Assembly: GCA_024734495.1 (NCBI GenBank)
Contig: JALMQS010000898.1
Span: forward strand, 98,261-162,260
Direction of reading: 5' to 3'
Length of the DNA: 64,000 nucleotides
Origin: Forficula auricularia
Taxonomy: Eukaryota; Arthropoda; Insecta; Dermaptera; Forficulidae
Numbering within the stretch: the first letter of the stretch is position 1; each line of letters starts with the position of its first letter. Both the position numbers and the translations under genes were made by a program. This document shows positions 1 to 11,943 of the stretch, piece by piece. Below the pieces are notes generated by a model. The model ran no database searches and had not been told where the DNA came from. It saw nothing but the letters and a program-made list of their open reading frames with translations.

Positions 1-1508
1 AAAAAAAACAAATATTGTATGTACTTTTCAAAAATATATTCAGTTTTTTTTCTAGTTAAATTTTTTCATCTTTTATACATCTTTAAAATGTGGTAGATCT
101 TTATGCCCCACCCTGTATTATGTCAATCTTTCTTTGTGAATTCTATCAGAATGATATTAATATATTTAAACAACTGCAAAATTGGCTACTAAACGAAAAT
201 GTCTTCTGACCCCAATTACCATCATTTTGAAGCAGTTCAAAATAATCAAATACTTTTATATGACAAATTCTTCATTATTTTGGCCTGGCAAAACACCGGA
301 AAAATTCATTAGAGACCAAGGTCTCGTGTAGTCTCTGCTAGTGGGAGTATCAGGCCAAACACATTTGTGATACACTTTACATGCCGCAACTAGAAAAGCA
401 TTAGCTCGCCAAGAACATGACACCATCGGTGGGTCTTTTCATGATGACCACAGCTGGTGACTCATCGCATCTTTGGTGATTTCAATGCACATTTTTTTTT
501 AAATAGCAAGTTCCCCGTTAGGATCGAGTTAAGTACAACAAAACTAAGTCTCAAGAGAGTACATCACAGCTGGAAAATTCTTTTCCTATTACCTTGATTA
601 AAGTAATGCGTTTGATAGTGATAACCTCTGAAAATTTTCAAAAATTGTATTCCTCAACATATGTTTGAAATTATTTATTTTTATCAATTATTCACTTTTT
701 TTTAAATTTAAGTAGGTATAAAATTTTGAGAATAACTGTGATCTAATAGGCAAAGACGTCAACATCTTTCACAAGATGGTACTAAATTTTCAAATAAATA
801 ATTTTTCGCTTAGGTACGTACTGCTCCTTAAAAGTAGTAGTAGAAAATATGACTTTATAATGACAAAATCTGACCACTCAATTTAATTCTATTCAAACTC
901 ATCTTTCTATTTTTTTTTTCTTTTTATTTTAACTTTCACTTGAAAATATTAAACAATTTCAATATTGTGTGAGAAAATAAAATTAGGAATTGTAATCTCA
1001 TCCTCAAAAGAAAGATTTTCTATTCTTTGAATTATAATAATTATGTTTACTTGATTTGTAAGATTAATGATATATGTAAGTATTATTCACTGATATATCA
1101 CCCCAATTTATTTTCACTCGTTGTTTCCTTGTTAAATGACTTTTCAAAAATAAAACATTAATTATTATCACATTATCACATTTTCCAATCATTTGAAATG
1201 TAAACATATACGGTATATTTATAGATTTTAAAAGAATTAATTTTCAATTTAGTGAAATTTCATTTTCAATCAAAATTTATGACAAAACAATTAGAGGAAT
1301 AATAGAAACTAAATTACAGTGAATTTAAGTTATTTGGGCTAGATCTTTTCCTAAATAAATAAATGTCACGATTCAATCTATGCCCCAATTAACGGGATTA
1401 TAAATTCCTATGTATCATGAAGATTATACATAAATGGGCTACTTATATACCACCATAAAAGCATATATCCTTAATAAGTAGTTACACTATTTCCCTATTT
1501 CCCACCTA
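1..1508. other. anonymous AT-rich DNA
   Basis: I see no exon with splice signals, no terminal inverted repeat and no RNA gene here. The segment consists of A/T runs with scattered short ORFs that lack coding character. Confidence 0.6.
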
Positions 1509-1510
1509 TA

Positions 1511-1953
1511 CAGGGTGTTTCAGAAGGAATAGTAGATATTTTAGGAGGTGGTACTTACTATAGACGAATTACAATAAAAAAAATGCCATATAACATGTGT
1601 CCAATTTTTATTGAGTACAGAGAAACAGCTGAGTTCAATGCATTTTCGTTTCTTGTCTTGGTACACCGGTTGCTATGGGCGTATTTATCGAATGTCAGCA
1701 GTACAGTGTTGATGTTCAAGTTGTAAATCTGTGCTTTAGTTTACATTGTGATTTATTGGCTAAGTCTACTGTACTATAGCGTGTAAACATGCCGCACATA
1801 TTTACACATGCTGAGTATGCCGATATTGGGTTACATACTAACAGCTGTATCTCAGTACGCAATAAAAATTGGACACATGTTATATGGCATTTTTTTGCAA
1901 TTGGCCTATACTACCACCTCCTAAAATATTTGTATTCCTCCAGAAACACCCTG
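1511..1953 (+). mobile_element. Tc1/mariner-type MITE with TA target duplication
   Basis: The element begins CAGGGTGTTTC and ends GAAACACCCTG, with TA on both sides (1509-1510 and 1954-1955). The terminal inverted repeats run about 115-120 bases: the inner left arm (ATGCCATATAACATGTGTCC) is the reverse complement of the right arm near 1870-1895. TA duplication and CAGGGTGTTTC ends fit the IS630-Tc1-mariner superfamily of arthropods. At 443 bp it is far too short to encode a transposase and is a deletion derivative. It keeps the first codons of the transposase frame at 1789. Boundaries are firm. Confidence 0.88.
1789..1827 (+). pseudogene. N-terminal stub of a DUF4817-type mariner transposase
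   Basis: The start codon is followed by MPHIFTHAEYAD, which I recognise as the opening of the helix-turn-helix N-terminal domain (DUF4817) of many arthropod mariner-like transposases. After about 13 codons the similarity stops and the frame runs into the right terminal inverted repeat, so the 78-codon frame (1789-2025) is not a gene. The DDE catalytic domain is absent. The stub identifies the parent transposon and shows that an internal deletion joined the transposase start to the 3' end. Confidence 0.6.
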
Positions 1954-1955
1954 TA

Positions 1956-2870
1956 TATCTTTTGGTTTGCAACCAACCTGAAATTGCCACTGCTGTATTT
2001 AATCATCAGAAAAACGTGTTTCTAGACTCTTATTAAACAATAAACTTAATATGCCCCAGGTTGCTTACTTTCTATGAGATGTTTTGTACGTACAATGTGG
2101 ATAAACCGCTGTGGAATATCAAACCTTCAATCCGAACAATCTAGCCTGTCTTAACTTGTCAACTAGAAATTTAGGTATTAATAATCAATTTCAAAATCAA
2201 ATCAATTTAATTAAATTCCTATCAGAATAAACCCAATTTGTAGTTTGATTGAAAAGGTAGAGAACTGATGATTATTTGAGATTATTTCGGAGCACATTTT
2301 GGGAAATTAAAAATTTTTAAATAATTTTTTAGAATACCAATGCGGGGGCCTACCTGAAAGAATCTCCTAGATCATCACCCTACCCCCCGCAAATATATAT
2401 ATCTTTGTAGTAGGTATCTGAAATCTGAGGTACATAATGCTGGAGTCGGATCTCTTTTTATCACTAATCAATTTGTGGCATAAGTCTACTAATTAATGTT
2501 TCTATCTCTTATTCTAACTCTTTTGTCAAATGGTTGCAATGATATTATTTTATAATTTTTAAGGAAATAGCTAATAATTCTACTCAGAGAAAGGTTTTTT
2601 GTTTCTCTCCTTATCTATCTGTTAAAACGGCACTCCGCTCTAATGAACGTTTAACTTATTTGCTTTTACTTAATTAATATAGAAATATAAGTTATTAATA
2701 ATATCATAAAAAATCTAGATAGCTTTTAAACATTATTAGAAATGAATTCATACAGGTGAAGTTGTGCATTATGTAAAAGATAATAAATAGCTATAGAATT
2801 TTATATATTTTAGCTGGAACCAAACTAAAAAGGACATTTTTTGTAAAGAAATAATATATAACGATCGTTA
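1956..2870. other. no recognised feature
   Basis: AT-rich DNA without a convincing exon, repeat end or RNA gene. Confidence 0.55.
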
Positions 2871-2880
2871 TAATATATTG

Positions 2881-2985
2881 CATGTTTGGAGGTGATGGTC
2901 TCAAGGGTCTGACTAGTTAGTTGCCCGGAAAGCTTACTAGTGCTTGGGTTCGACTCCCGAGGGAACAAGACCCTATATGCAATAT
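2881..2985 (+). repeat. tRNA-derived SINE-like sequence
   Basis: The run contains a clear RNA polymerase III B-box-like segment, GGGTTCGACTCCC (about 2944-2959), about 35 bases after a degenerate A-box-like stretch. It aligns with the tRNA-like core at 45012-45085: both share GTCTYAAGGGT, an AAGCTTA block, CGCTTGGGTTCGA-like sequence and a trailing ATGCAAT. It is a decayed tRNA-derived element and not a functional tRNA, because no cloverleaf with a good anticodon arm can be drawn. Short matching ATAATATATTGCAT and ATGCAATATAAA blocks flank it, hinting at the inverted arms that are intact in the 45-kb copy. Confidence 0.55.
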
Positions 2986-3508
2986 AAACATATCTATTAA
3001 AATCTTTGATAAATGGCCTAAATTCATGTTCGTAAAAAGGATATATTTCTATTAAAAAAAGCACAAAGGAAACAATTTATTTACTACATACTAGATAAGT
3101 TAATAAAAAATAAAGATATATAATTTGTTCTTGAAATATCAAGGCTTATTATTTGAAAGAATTTAAATTTAAAACTTTAATAGTGAAAGTTATTTTAGCT
3201 TATAGGGAAAATAAAAAAATAATTGAAACTATTAGAATTTATTTTAGACCAGACAAGGGGGTTCCCATCTATCAGATTTTTAATTTTCTATTATTTTCCC
3301 CTGTCAGAGATACCTCCTGGGGAGGCGCCCGCTAGAGGGTCTAGCAACCTCCACGGGCTATTATTATTATTTTTAATTTAAAATACTTCTGAAGACTTAA
3401 CTTTAAAGAATAAAGTGATTTTTTCTGTTATTCAGCTACGTCAACTTCAAATGATCAGAAAATAAATTAGGTTAACCTCATAGTCACAAGATTAGAATGT
3501 TAAGGGAT

Positions 3509-3727
3509 TTAATTATCTGGAATTTCGGAGCCAGAAAATCCTAGTAAAAATCCTTCCTGTCTCGCCCAGAGTCCCAAAAAGAGTCTTTTTTTATTTCGAC
3601 TGTGCTCTGTATCTTTTTGGTAAGCAATTTTTTCGTATCTTTCAACCGATTGAAATGAAATAGAAAACTCACCATTAACTTTAATAAATGGAAACCGTGT
3701 TAAAATTTGGTAAATATGAGTCAACAA
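3509..3727 (-). repeat. partial copy of dispersed repeat R-A
   Basis: The minus strand contains a segment (GAGTTTTCTATTTCATTTCA followed by a GAAAAAAT run) that parallels the minus strand of 25560-25620. The 72-codon frame here is translated repeat, not a gene. Divergence is high. Confidence 0.35.
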
Positions 3728-5829
3728 ACCTGGGTATTTTATTTCAGTTTGATTTTACTATTTTTTTCTTAATATCTCCAAAATGATTTAATAAAATTTC
3801 ATCAAACATAATATTTTATTTAGATACCTTGAGTCCTAAAAAAATTACCATGTAACATTTTTGTGAAATTCTATTTTTAAAGTACTTTATTCCTGTATTC
3901 CCTATTTTTTTACATATTTATATTAATTCCTGTTAAAAATCAAACTATTCTCTCTGATGTTTCGATATATCAATAATGATTTCTCTGGCAGATCTTACTG
4001 TACAATTAACTCATTTTTTCCTCTTTATTTTACCCTTTGATTTATTATTATATATCTGCTTATCTGAAAGCGGCTTACTCTTTAATCTATTTTTCTCTTT
4101 TTATTTTCTCATCTAAGTTTGTCTATTCTTCTATCTTTAGCTCATTGTCTGCTTAAAGGCAAGCTGGCTAATATTTACCTAGTACAGAAGAGTAGTCTTC
4201 AATCTATTCTAAACAGAGTGCTTTTGCTCAAGATTTTTTTAATGACTTTTTATACTTAAATTTCTTGTGCGTATTCACAGAAAGTTCTCGTCTCTTTAGC
4301 CAAGATATCCACGTGTTTTCACGTTCAATGATTTTAATTGAAAAATTGCACAAAGTTAATAAAAATGTTTAGTTAAAGATAAAATTTTCCTTGCAGTACT
4401 TACCTACATTTAATTGGTTTATTTTACGAACAGTAATAAAATGATAAGAGCTTGTCAGTGAAGTAGAATCCCTTAAAAAAACGACTTCAACACCTGATTT
4501 AATTCCCTTAAAATGTTATATTTAAGATAATTAAAATTTTATAGAGAACTTTTATGACACAATCATTTCATTTTTTTATTTTTTTTTATTTTTAATAAGA
4601 TGTTTTACACTCTTTCTTTATCATTTTTTACATTTTAAAAATTGAAAAAATATACATTTCTCTTTTTACATTAACTCAGGGTGAATTTTGATGTCCTTTT
4701 CTAAAGTATTTTTCATATGTAAAACGGGAAATTATTGTACTTGCACGTCATTCGTTGGTTAACTCGTCATAATAATGCAATTAAACCTTAATCTTAGATT
4801 GAAGGTTTGAAAAAAAAATTTCATTGAATTATTAAGGGAGATATTCATATTTTGGCTATAGCAATACGTCAACATCTTTATTTACTAGCCCGGTGTGAAT
4901 ATAAATAAATAATGATTCATTTACTTTGGAATGTTGCTGGACAAATAACCTTGACTTGTCCTGGGTCATTTTTCATTATTCATTCTCTTATTGAACAAAT
5001 TTATTTTATTTCAGTTATCTTCCTTCCCTTTTAGGTAATTAAATATTTTAAGCTTTTTTTTATATGCATGATTTTTTTAATTACAAAATTAGAACAATAA
5101 GTGAAAACCTTTTCAGGACTAGGGAAATGCGCTGTCCTTCAAAGTATAAAACTAATTCTGTAGATACTCTCGTCAAGAGTTGTTTGCTGTGGATGGCTAT
5201 TTAAATTTATCTACTCGAAAATTTTAATTTTGCTTATTCGTGTTTAGAAATTTCTGACACGTATAGGAAAATTCTTTCAAGCATACATGATTTTTCTACC
5301 CAGAATAACTCAATAACGGAATAAGATAGAAAGCTCATTCTCGACTCGAAACATTTGAATGATCAAAACAAAACAAAAAAAAAAAAAAAAAAAAAAAAAA
5401 ATTACATTTTGAGCTTTCCAACTTCATAACTTCGGGTTAAAAAATGTAGAATAAATGAAAAAAATATAATCATTATATTTCTCTTGGTAGCTAATGTGAT
5501 TAAATTTCTCACAAAAGTTTGTATTAATAAGGTACACCATTATGTCAAATGTTGCGTTTCTGGTTGCACTCCTCACTAACGACAATTTCTAAATTAGCGA
5601 AATTTGCGGAGAGCGTAATAAGTCTTTAAAATTTTTCACTTTTTTTACTCTAATTTACATTTAAAAAAGGATGCCTGTTTTCGTTTTTGAATAGATTTAA
5701 AATTCTCTCTTTTTTAAGATTATCTATTATACATATATCGAAATCAAATCCCATATTTTTCAAACTCACTATGCTCTATTATGCCTATATTATATTATAG
5801 CAATAAAGATCAATAAAATCAATAAAAAA

Positions 5830-6060
5830 TTGTTTTCTGCAATTTTGAACACGAAGTTCTGAATCCAGTGAGTTCAAAATCTAATCAATTCCGCGCATTG
5901 GAAATACAAACATTTTGATGTTGCTACAAAACAAACTTGCTACAACTTTCCGTTCTCTAGTTATTTGGGTATTGGAATTCAGACACATAGACAGAAAGAA
6001 AACAAATCCGTTGTTTAGTTCTTTCTAATCTAGTATTGTATTCGTGTGATGCAAATTATA
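5830..6060 (+). repeat. dispersed repeat R1, diverged copy
   Basis: It shares the series CAAAATCTAATCA, GGAAATACAAACATTTTG, a CTTTCC-like block and an ACAGAAAGA-like block with copies near 35900, 45720 and 60930. No ends or coding capacity can be recognised. Confidence 0.5.
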
Positions 6061-7084
6061 TATTTTTTAAGAAAAATTCTTTCAAGGCAAATGAATATTG
6101 ATATTGATTCTACATTACATCAGCACTGATTTCTCATTTAAGTATCCAGCAAATTTAATATAGATAGTTTATTCATGATTGTGTTTTGATTATATATCCG
6201 TTTATTTATTTATTTTTTACTTTCGTTTATTTTCATAAAAGTAGAAAAATAAACTAATTTTAGCAAACTACGTCATTATCTTTCACAAGTAACAAGTGTG
6301 ATAGATAAACATAATATCAGTTCTTTAAATAAAATGTATTATCATTTGTTTTTTGCAATATGTACTTTTTGACCCCCCCCCCCCCCCCCCTACCCCTTTC
6401 AGGTCTTGATTGATTAATTTGGCTTTAGATTTAATTTGATAATAACTATAGGTACAATTACGTTTTGTTTTAATTGTATGAGAAAATAGTATTTTCAACA
6501 CTGAAATAGAAAAATTTGTAATAATTCGAGAGATTTTTGGACCATTAGAAAATTAATTAATCGTTTCGGCTTCTTATTCTGAACACTTTTTCAAGTGGTA
6601 ATAGATAAAATTCAAGTCAATTTGTGATCTGTTGAAATCGAAGAGTTGTAAACGTTTTCGGAATAAGATACAATAACAAAACATTGAGAACAACACTTGA
6701 AAATTTTAATTAATCTTCTAATTTCACCATAGCTGAATCAAAAATACGATTCCTCTCCACGCTACTATGTGTTGTATAGTAAAAAAAACTTAAATGATTA
6801 ATTTTAGACTGAAGTTGTCTTTGAAACGACTCACAGTTGGACACTTTTATCCCTTTCCAATATAACTATTTAAAAATCCAAAATATTAACCCTTCTTAAG
6901 TATTCTCACCGTTTAAATGTTTAAATGATTAAAATTGACTAAAATAAAAATATGACACACGATAAATATGAATTAAGATGAAAGCTTCAAATTGTAGCCC
7001 AAATATAACACGACTTTACCTTGGTATATTGATTGGAGGAAAAAGTCAAAAAATTTTAAACACTCGGTATACAATCCTCAAATT

Positions 7085-7470
7085 TAGTTTAGTGATTTAG
7101 TATTTTTTTGAGAGCAGGCTGTTTGAGCTAGAAACTTGAAATTTACCACAGAAATCTATTTTATTATTACAAACATGTGTCTCAAATTTCACTCTATTAA
7201 TTATAACCGTTACTTAGCAAATTTAACCATTCTATTTTTATTTGATTTTGTATTTTTTTGAATTAGAAGTTCAACACATTATTAATTTATAAATTGTTTA
7301 TATATGTCTTTATTATGACATCGCCTTAAAATCTCAATAAAACCATTCAAAAAAATATGTTTTCTTCCTTTTTTGAACAGGAAATTCTAAAGCTAGATAG
7401 CCCAAAATCTAGTCAGTTCTTCGTTTTTGAAATAGAAACATTACAACACAAGGACTACCATCTATGATTT
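7085..7470 (+). repeat. dispersed repeat R1, longer copy
   Basis: It matches the copy at 60740-60990 in order: GAAACTTGAAATTTA, a lysine-rich A/T block, CTCATTA-like sequence, then AAATCTAGTCAGTTCTTCG and GAAATAGAAACATT. It appears to be an old non-coding repeat. Confidence 0.5.
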
Positions 7471-7876
7471 GTCGTTTTTGAGTTAACGTGGATGCCCGGA
7501 TCGTACCGAGTAATACATGGGATTTTCTAATTTTTATGGCTTATGATTTTATAGCAATTCTATGATAAATTAAAAATAATATTATGACAGAAAGTTAAAG
7601 GGCTTTGCTATTATAACAATCTCTTGACAATCATAATAATTAATATTCTGAGAGTCATTGATAGAAGCAAAGTATCTGTATGTAAGGTATTATTTATTTA
7701 ACAATGGAGGGAAGTTACCTAATACAAAATCGCTTATCTATTGTTAACAAGACATGAGATGATAAGGATTAAAGTGAAATGGTACAATTCGTACTCACTA
7801 AGGTTAGAAAACATTGTTTGTACAGATAAGACTCTCAATAAAATGAACATTTCAATCTCTTATTCTCTTTTATATA

Positions 7877-7912
7877 CAGGATGGGCCAAAAGTCAGGAAA
7901 TGATTTAAAAAG
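7877..7912 (+). repeat. possible solitary Tc1/mariner-like terminus
   Basis: TA followed by CAGGATGGGCCAAAAGTCAG resembles a mariner-type 5' end. No matching right terminus was located, so the element is undefined. Confidence 0.3.
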
Positions 7913-8637
7913 ATAATACATTTATTTTACTTTAATTTTTTACCATATACAAGTAGTTACTCTTATTATTTGTGAAAAATGTTTTTTAATTGTACTTTAT
8001 TTTCAACTTGACAAATTTCTGCACTTTCAACATCATTCTTCATCAATTTTTACTGGCCAAATATCTACACCTCCTCTCGAATTTGGTTTTCTAGTACCTC
8101 GATATTTGATGGTTGCTTGATGTAACTATATATAGTAAATTAATACCTCATAAATTATTTATTTACTTTTATCTTTATTAAAGATGTTTCACCTTGCACC
8201 AACACCACAATCTCTATTAATTATCAGTCAAATTCATAATTCAAAGTCTTTGATGGTCTGTTAGTGACATTTCTTGAAAACTTTGATCATTTGCCTATCA
8301 GCTCTTAAAATTCTTTATTTTATGTGCATTTTTATTCAAACATTACGCTACTACGTTGTTGTTTGAGGTGATTTGATTTATAAGAAAAATTGTATGCTTT
8401 AACTATTAATCCAATCCCCTTATTTCTCTGGTGCTATTATGCTATCTCAAGTTGATTACTACCACATATTAAGTGTGCGAAACGTCATTTATTTATTGGA
8501 TATGTTATGTTTGTTTATGTTTGTTTATTAATAAATTTATTTCTTACTGCAAAATATGGTTTCTATCAATAAAGCTAATACTCTAATGATTTATTAACTA
8601 ATACAATAAAATTTTGTTAATGTTAGGTAAACTGATA

Positions 8638-8878
8638 GAGACAATAAAAGAGTGTGTCTTCTGCTGGAATTATAAGTTTTTAATTTATTTATAACGAGAC
8701 TCAATTAATTCCTGTGAATCAATTGTAATAGACTGATGAAGAGGGAAAAGCTCTCGAAACTATAGTCTCGTTATAAATAAATTTTAAAATTTGTAATTTC
8801 AGCAGAAGACACACTCTTTTAATGTCTCCTTTAATTTATAAAAATTCTGCTACTTCCGGGAAAAGAAACTTTCAATTT
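8638..8878 (+). mobile_element. Hammerhead fold-back element, copy 1
   Basis: The order is a left arm (8638-8700, GAGACAATAAAAGAGTGTGT to ACGAGACT), a spacer, a hammerhead core, a right arm that is the reverse complement of the left (8765-8828), and a tail with the ATAAAAATTCTGCTAC and AAGAAACTTTCAATTTAA blocks. The same modules recur near 27.3, 41.3, 41.6, 44.5, 46.0 and 60.4 kb, with fragments at 35.7 and 63.5 kb. The left arm here has lost its own ribozyme. Hammerhead plus inverted repeats fits a non-autonomous Penelope-like element; no reverse transcriptase is present, so this class is an inference. Confidence 0.75.
8722..8778 (+). ncRNA. Hammerhead ribozyme, core intact
   Basis: All conserved parts are present in order: CTGATGA (8733-8739), stem II GAGGG/CTCTC with one G-U pair (8741-8745 and 8751-8755), GAAAC (8756-8760), and a short stem III made from the self-complementary ACTATAGT, followed by C at 8767, the expected cleavage nucleotide. 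Stem I can form AG/CT next to the core plus TAA/TTA beyond an internal loop. One extra A lies between CTGATGA and stem II in every copy. Self-cleavage activity is inferred. Confidence 0.8.
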
Positions 8879-9123
8879 AAGTTAGGTAAACTTTTGGCAT
8901 AAATCAGAGGAGATAGTTAACAAGGAATATACATATATATTGTTCTCAAGGGATAATAGAAATTGTTTACCAGATAACTTTCTGCCACTGTCGGGTGGGG
9001 TGAATTCGTTATTACATTCAATTATTAATTCTATATAAGTCGAAGGATTTGAGCCCTTATCGTCATTTTCATCAATAACAGCATACATGCATTATTTAAA
9101 ATAAGTTTATTTTATTTTCCCTT

Positions 9124-9425
9124 GAAATTCTCAATCAAGTTGATTAGGGTCCCCTCTTTGTATGAATCTCCCTTCGAAGAGAGGGTTAAAAAAGTAATTT
9201 TTTATAGATATTCAAATATATATTTTAAATTCTTTATGAAATATACTATTTATAATGAGTTTAATTTTTTGAAAATTAATATTTTATTTTTCCTAGAAAT
9301 TCTCAATCAAGTTGATAAGGGTCCCCCCTTTGTATCAATCTCCCTTCGAAGAGAAGGTTAAAAAAGTAATTTTTTTCTAGATATTCAAACGAAAATATAT
9401 ATTTTAAACTCTTTATAAAATACAC
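9124..9425 (+). repeat. 172-bp tandem duplication
   Basis: GAAATTCTCAATCAAGTTGA starts at 9124 and again at 9296. Both units continue with GGGTCCCC, TTTGTAT, CTCCCTTCGAAGAGA and a GGTTAAAAAAGTAATTTTTT run. The short reading frame across it is not a gene. No mobile-element ends were found. Confidence 0.8.
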
Positions 9426-9739
9426 TATTTAATGACCGAGAATGAGATTGTTTTACCTTACGTTACCTCTGTTAATGCTTTTAATCCTTAAAGAAGGAGG
9501 ATAGATTATTAGAAAATTCGATTTTTAAGAGAATTCAAATAATGATTCATAAATTATTTTATTCTAAATTCCTATTTTTCATTATCATTAGGCTGTCATT
9601 CTAACAATTCTTCATTGAGTTTTACTACTCCGCCAAAGAAACTAATCCTACCTTCTTAGGTATATAAATATTTAAAAAAATTTCAAATTTTTTCTCCAAG
9701 AAAATTTTTCAGTTTCCAGGAATTCCCAGAAACCCTCAT

Positions 9740-10200
9740 GTCTACGTGATAGGAAATATGTAGTCATGACTTAGAAACCCTAGTATTAAAGAACATAAGC
9801 CCAAGTGAAATTAAGAGCCATAAAAGATGTAGTAGACGATCTCTTGATGTCAGGCTAATGATTTGTTTTCGACTTCCTTGATCATTTTCTGACTCGATGC
9901 GCCAAAAGTGGAACAGTTTTCGCTTTCTCTTTGTTCGTTCGATCCAAGATCGAGTTTCGAATTGGCCAAAGGCGCTCAGCTCGCACACTCAGCCCAAGTA
10001 CGCAATCCCGGGGGTTCCTTGGTATCCGTACAGGTGATTTTTCGATTAAACATCTATCTATATCTGCCATGAGAAAATTGAATATAATTGGAAAAAACAC
10101 CTGAGAAAATGATGATGAAGGCGGAATGTGAAAGAAAACACCTCACGAAGTAATTCGATACGTTCGAGTTAAGCAGAAAAAAAATCGCAGAATTCCTCAA
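9740..10200. other. unexplained higher-GC island
   Basis: Base composition here is visibly more balanced than in the flanks, with CG dinucleotides (around TTCGTTCGATCC and TCCCGGGGG). Two overlapping minus-strand frames of 72 and 74 codons exist, but I recognise neither product and see no repeat partner in the window. It could be a decayed coding segment, a foreign insert or an exon or regulatory island. Confidence 0.3.
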
Positions 10201-10479
10201 CTCACAGATCAGCACATTTTTTTATTTGAACATTGCCAAATACGACCTAAGTGTATATTCAATTAGTAGACACACTTAACTAATGAAATAAGTAAACATT
10301 AAAAAAGGGGTCTTTATTTATTTTAAAATATTATAGAAAAATGGAACCAGAATATTTAAATGACATAAGAAAAAAAAATGAAAGGATTAATTATATACTT
10401 CAAGGTCTTTATAGCTTTTAGATTAACAAATAGAGGAGAAAGTAATACACTAAGATATCCGTATATATATATTATATAT

Positions 10480-11147
10480 TAGAGTGGTCCTTATTTTGGG
10501 TATTTTTGAATTTTTACGCTGACAAGAGCTCATATGGTTCGAAATAAATAAAAAAAAAAAATATCTCCCAGGTTTCAAGTCTCTACCTTATTTCAATTAT
10601 AACCTGTGCCCCCAGCGATGTAAGTTTCTCATCTAAATAAAATGAGGGTTTTGCCATTGAAAGATCAATTTTTTATTCCGACCAAAGTAATGGTTCAAAG
10701 AATTTGAAACTCTGTACACTTTATCCTTATAATACTAGCTATCCATCATAATTATTACAGATTTTTAGCTATTATAATTTTGGAGCTGGAGCTAGATAAA
10801 ATACTGCTATATCTTAGTGTTACTAAGTTATAGACTCCAAAAATTATAATAGCTAAAAAAAATTCTGAGTGATAGCTACTATTATAAGGATGGAGTGTAC
10901 AGAGTTTCAAATTTTTTGAACCATTACTTTGGCCGGAATAAAAAAATTGATCTTTCAATGGTAAAAACCCCATGTTATTTAGATGAGACACTTAATCGCT
11001 GGGGGCACACGTTATAATTGAGATACGGTAGAGACTTGAAACTTGGGGGATATCTTTTTTAATTGAAAGGTTTTTTTATTTATTTCGAACCATATGTGCC
11101 CTTGTCAGTGCAAAAATTCGAAAATACCCAAAATAAGGACCCCCCTA
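10480..11147. mobile_element. fold-back DNA element with TAGAGTGG ends
   Basis: Two arms of nearly 300 bases are reverse complements. The left end TAGAGTGGTCCTTATTTTGG pairs with the right end CCAAAATAAGGACCCCCCTA, and pairing continues inward to about 10780 and 10855 around a small loop. Flanks TTATATAT (10472-10479) and ATATATAT (11148-11155) could be an 8-bp duplication with one mismatch, but the region is low-complexity. The short minus-strand frame inside is not a gene. Transcription would give a very long hairpin. Confidence 0.8.
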
Positions 11148-11560
11148 ATATATATATATATTTAGATTATTAAAATAAAATCTATCTTTTCTTTTCTTTT
11201 ATTTTTTAAATTTAGCAACTGCGTGCTCTTGGACTTCACGTATAATAACAAATTTATATCCATTCAGAAGATTTGCGAAAGTTTGATAACTACTTAAGTA
11301 CCTAAAAGTAAGAATTTCATTCATAATTAAGGTTTATAACATCATTCTTAAAATATAGAAGGGTGATTGAAAATATTCATAAATAAGAGGATTCAAGGAT
11401 TATACTAGTATATTGTAAACAATCTCACAACTAGCCTGTGAAAGGCCCTATGCTCCTTGTCAAATTTCTACATAATATTTATTTATTTTAATCAATATTA
11501 ATAAAACAAGTAGTGTAATTCTTTTTTGTGAGTACTTAATTTGATTATTATAGTCTTCAG

Positions 11561-11719
11561 AAATTTAATTTTTTCACCATTTTTGTTCCACTGATTGTAG
11601 GCGAATTAAACATTTCGACAAAATTAAGCTTTTGATTTGACGATATTAAAAAATTACAACTTTCTTATTATTTTTATTTATTTTTTGCAATATTGACTTT
11701 AAATAAATAGTCTTTAAAG
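11561..11719 (+). repeat. 159-bp direct repeat, unit 1
   Basis: It is closely similar to 12411-12569; both contain CACTGATTGTAGGCGAATTAAA and end with AATAAATAGTCTTTAAAG. The hammerhead palindrome at 11721 begins directly after this unit, so the repeat gives a reference for the left insertion boundary. Confidence 0.8.
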
Positions 11720-11720
11720 G

Positions 11721-11940
11721 TAATAATAAAACTTGAGCAAGATGCGAGGTAGGTTTCACAAAAAAGAAATAAAACAAAATTGAGTTTTGAATTCGATATA
11801 TTTCGCCCATCATCAGGAGTCAAAGTAAACTGACTCCTGATGATGGGCTCACCCTCGAAATATATCGAATTCAAAACTCAATTTTGTTTTATTTCTTTTT
11901 TGTGAAACCTACCTCGCATCTTGCTCAAGTTTTATTATTA
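11721..11940 (+). mobile_element. second-lineage hammerhead palindrome
   Basis: Outer arms of 85 bases (11721-11805 and 11856-11940) are essentially perfect reverse complements. An inner pair (11806-11822 and 11831-11847) carries the hammerhead strand. The outer arms contain the AGGTAGGTTTCACAAAA block, also found at 18200-18220 and, reversed, near 18990-19010. The minus-strand frame across it is a by-product. It is probably a non-autonomous Penelope-like or related ribozyme element. Confidence 0.78.
11826..11872 (+). ncRNA. Hammerhead-like motif, lineage 2
   Basis: CTGATGA (11837-11843) is followed by T, a 3-bp GGG/CCC helix, then TC, then GAA, and the self-complementary ATATAT closing on C (11866). 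This matches hammerhead order with a very short stem III. Stem II is short and separated from GAA by two extra bases, so activity is doubtful. The reverse-complement arm has CTGATGATGGGC joined directly to GAAATATATC and lacks the 3' strand of stem II. Confidence 0.5.
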
Positions 11941-11943
11941 TAT

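Larger units (their letters stand above)
3740..7876. other. long AT-rich interval with old repeats and homopolymers
   Basis: There is no exon I can support. It holds a 27-base A tract (5375-5401), an 18-base C tract (6373-6390) and two diverged copies of dispersed repeat R1 (about 5830-6060 and 7085-7470). Confidence 0.55.
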
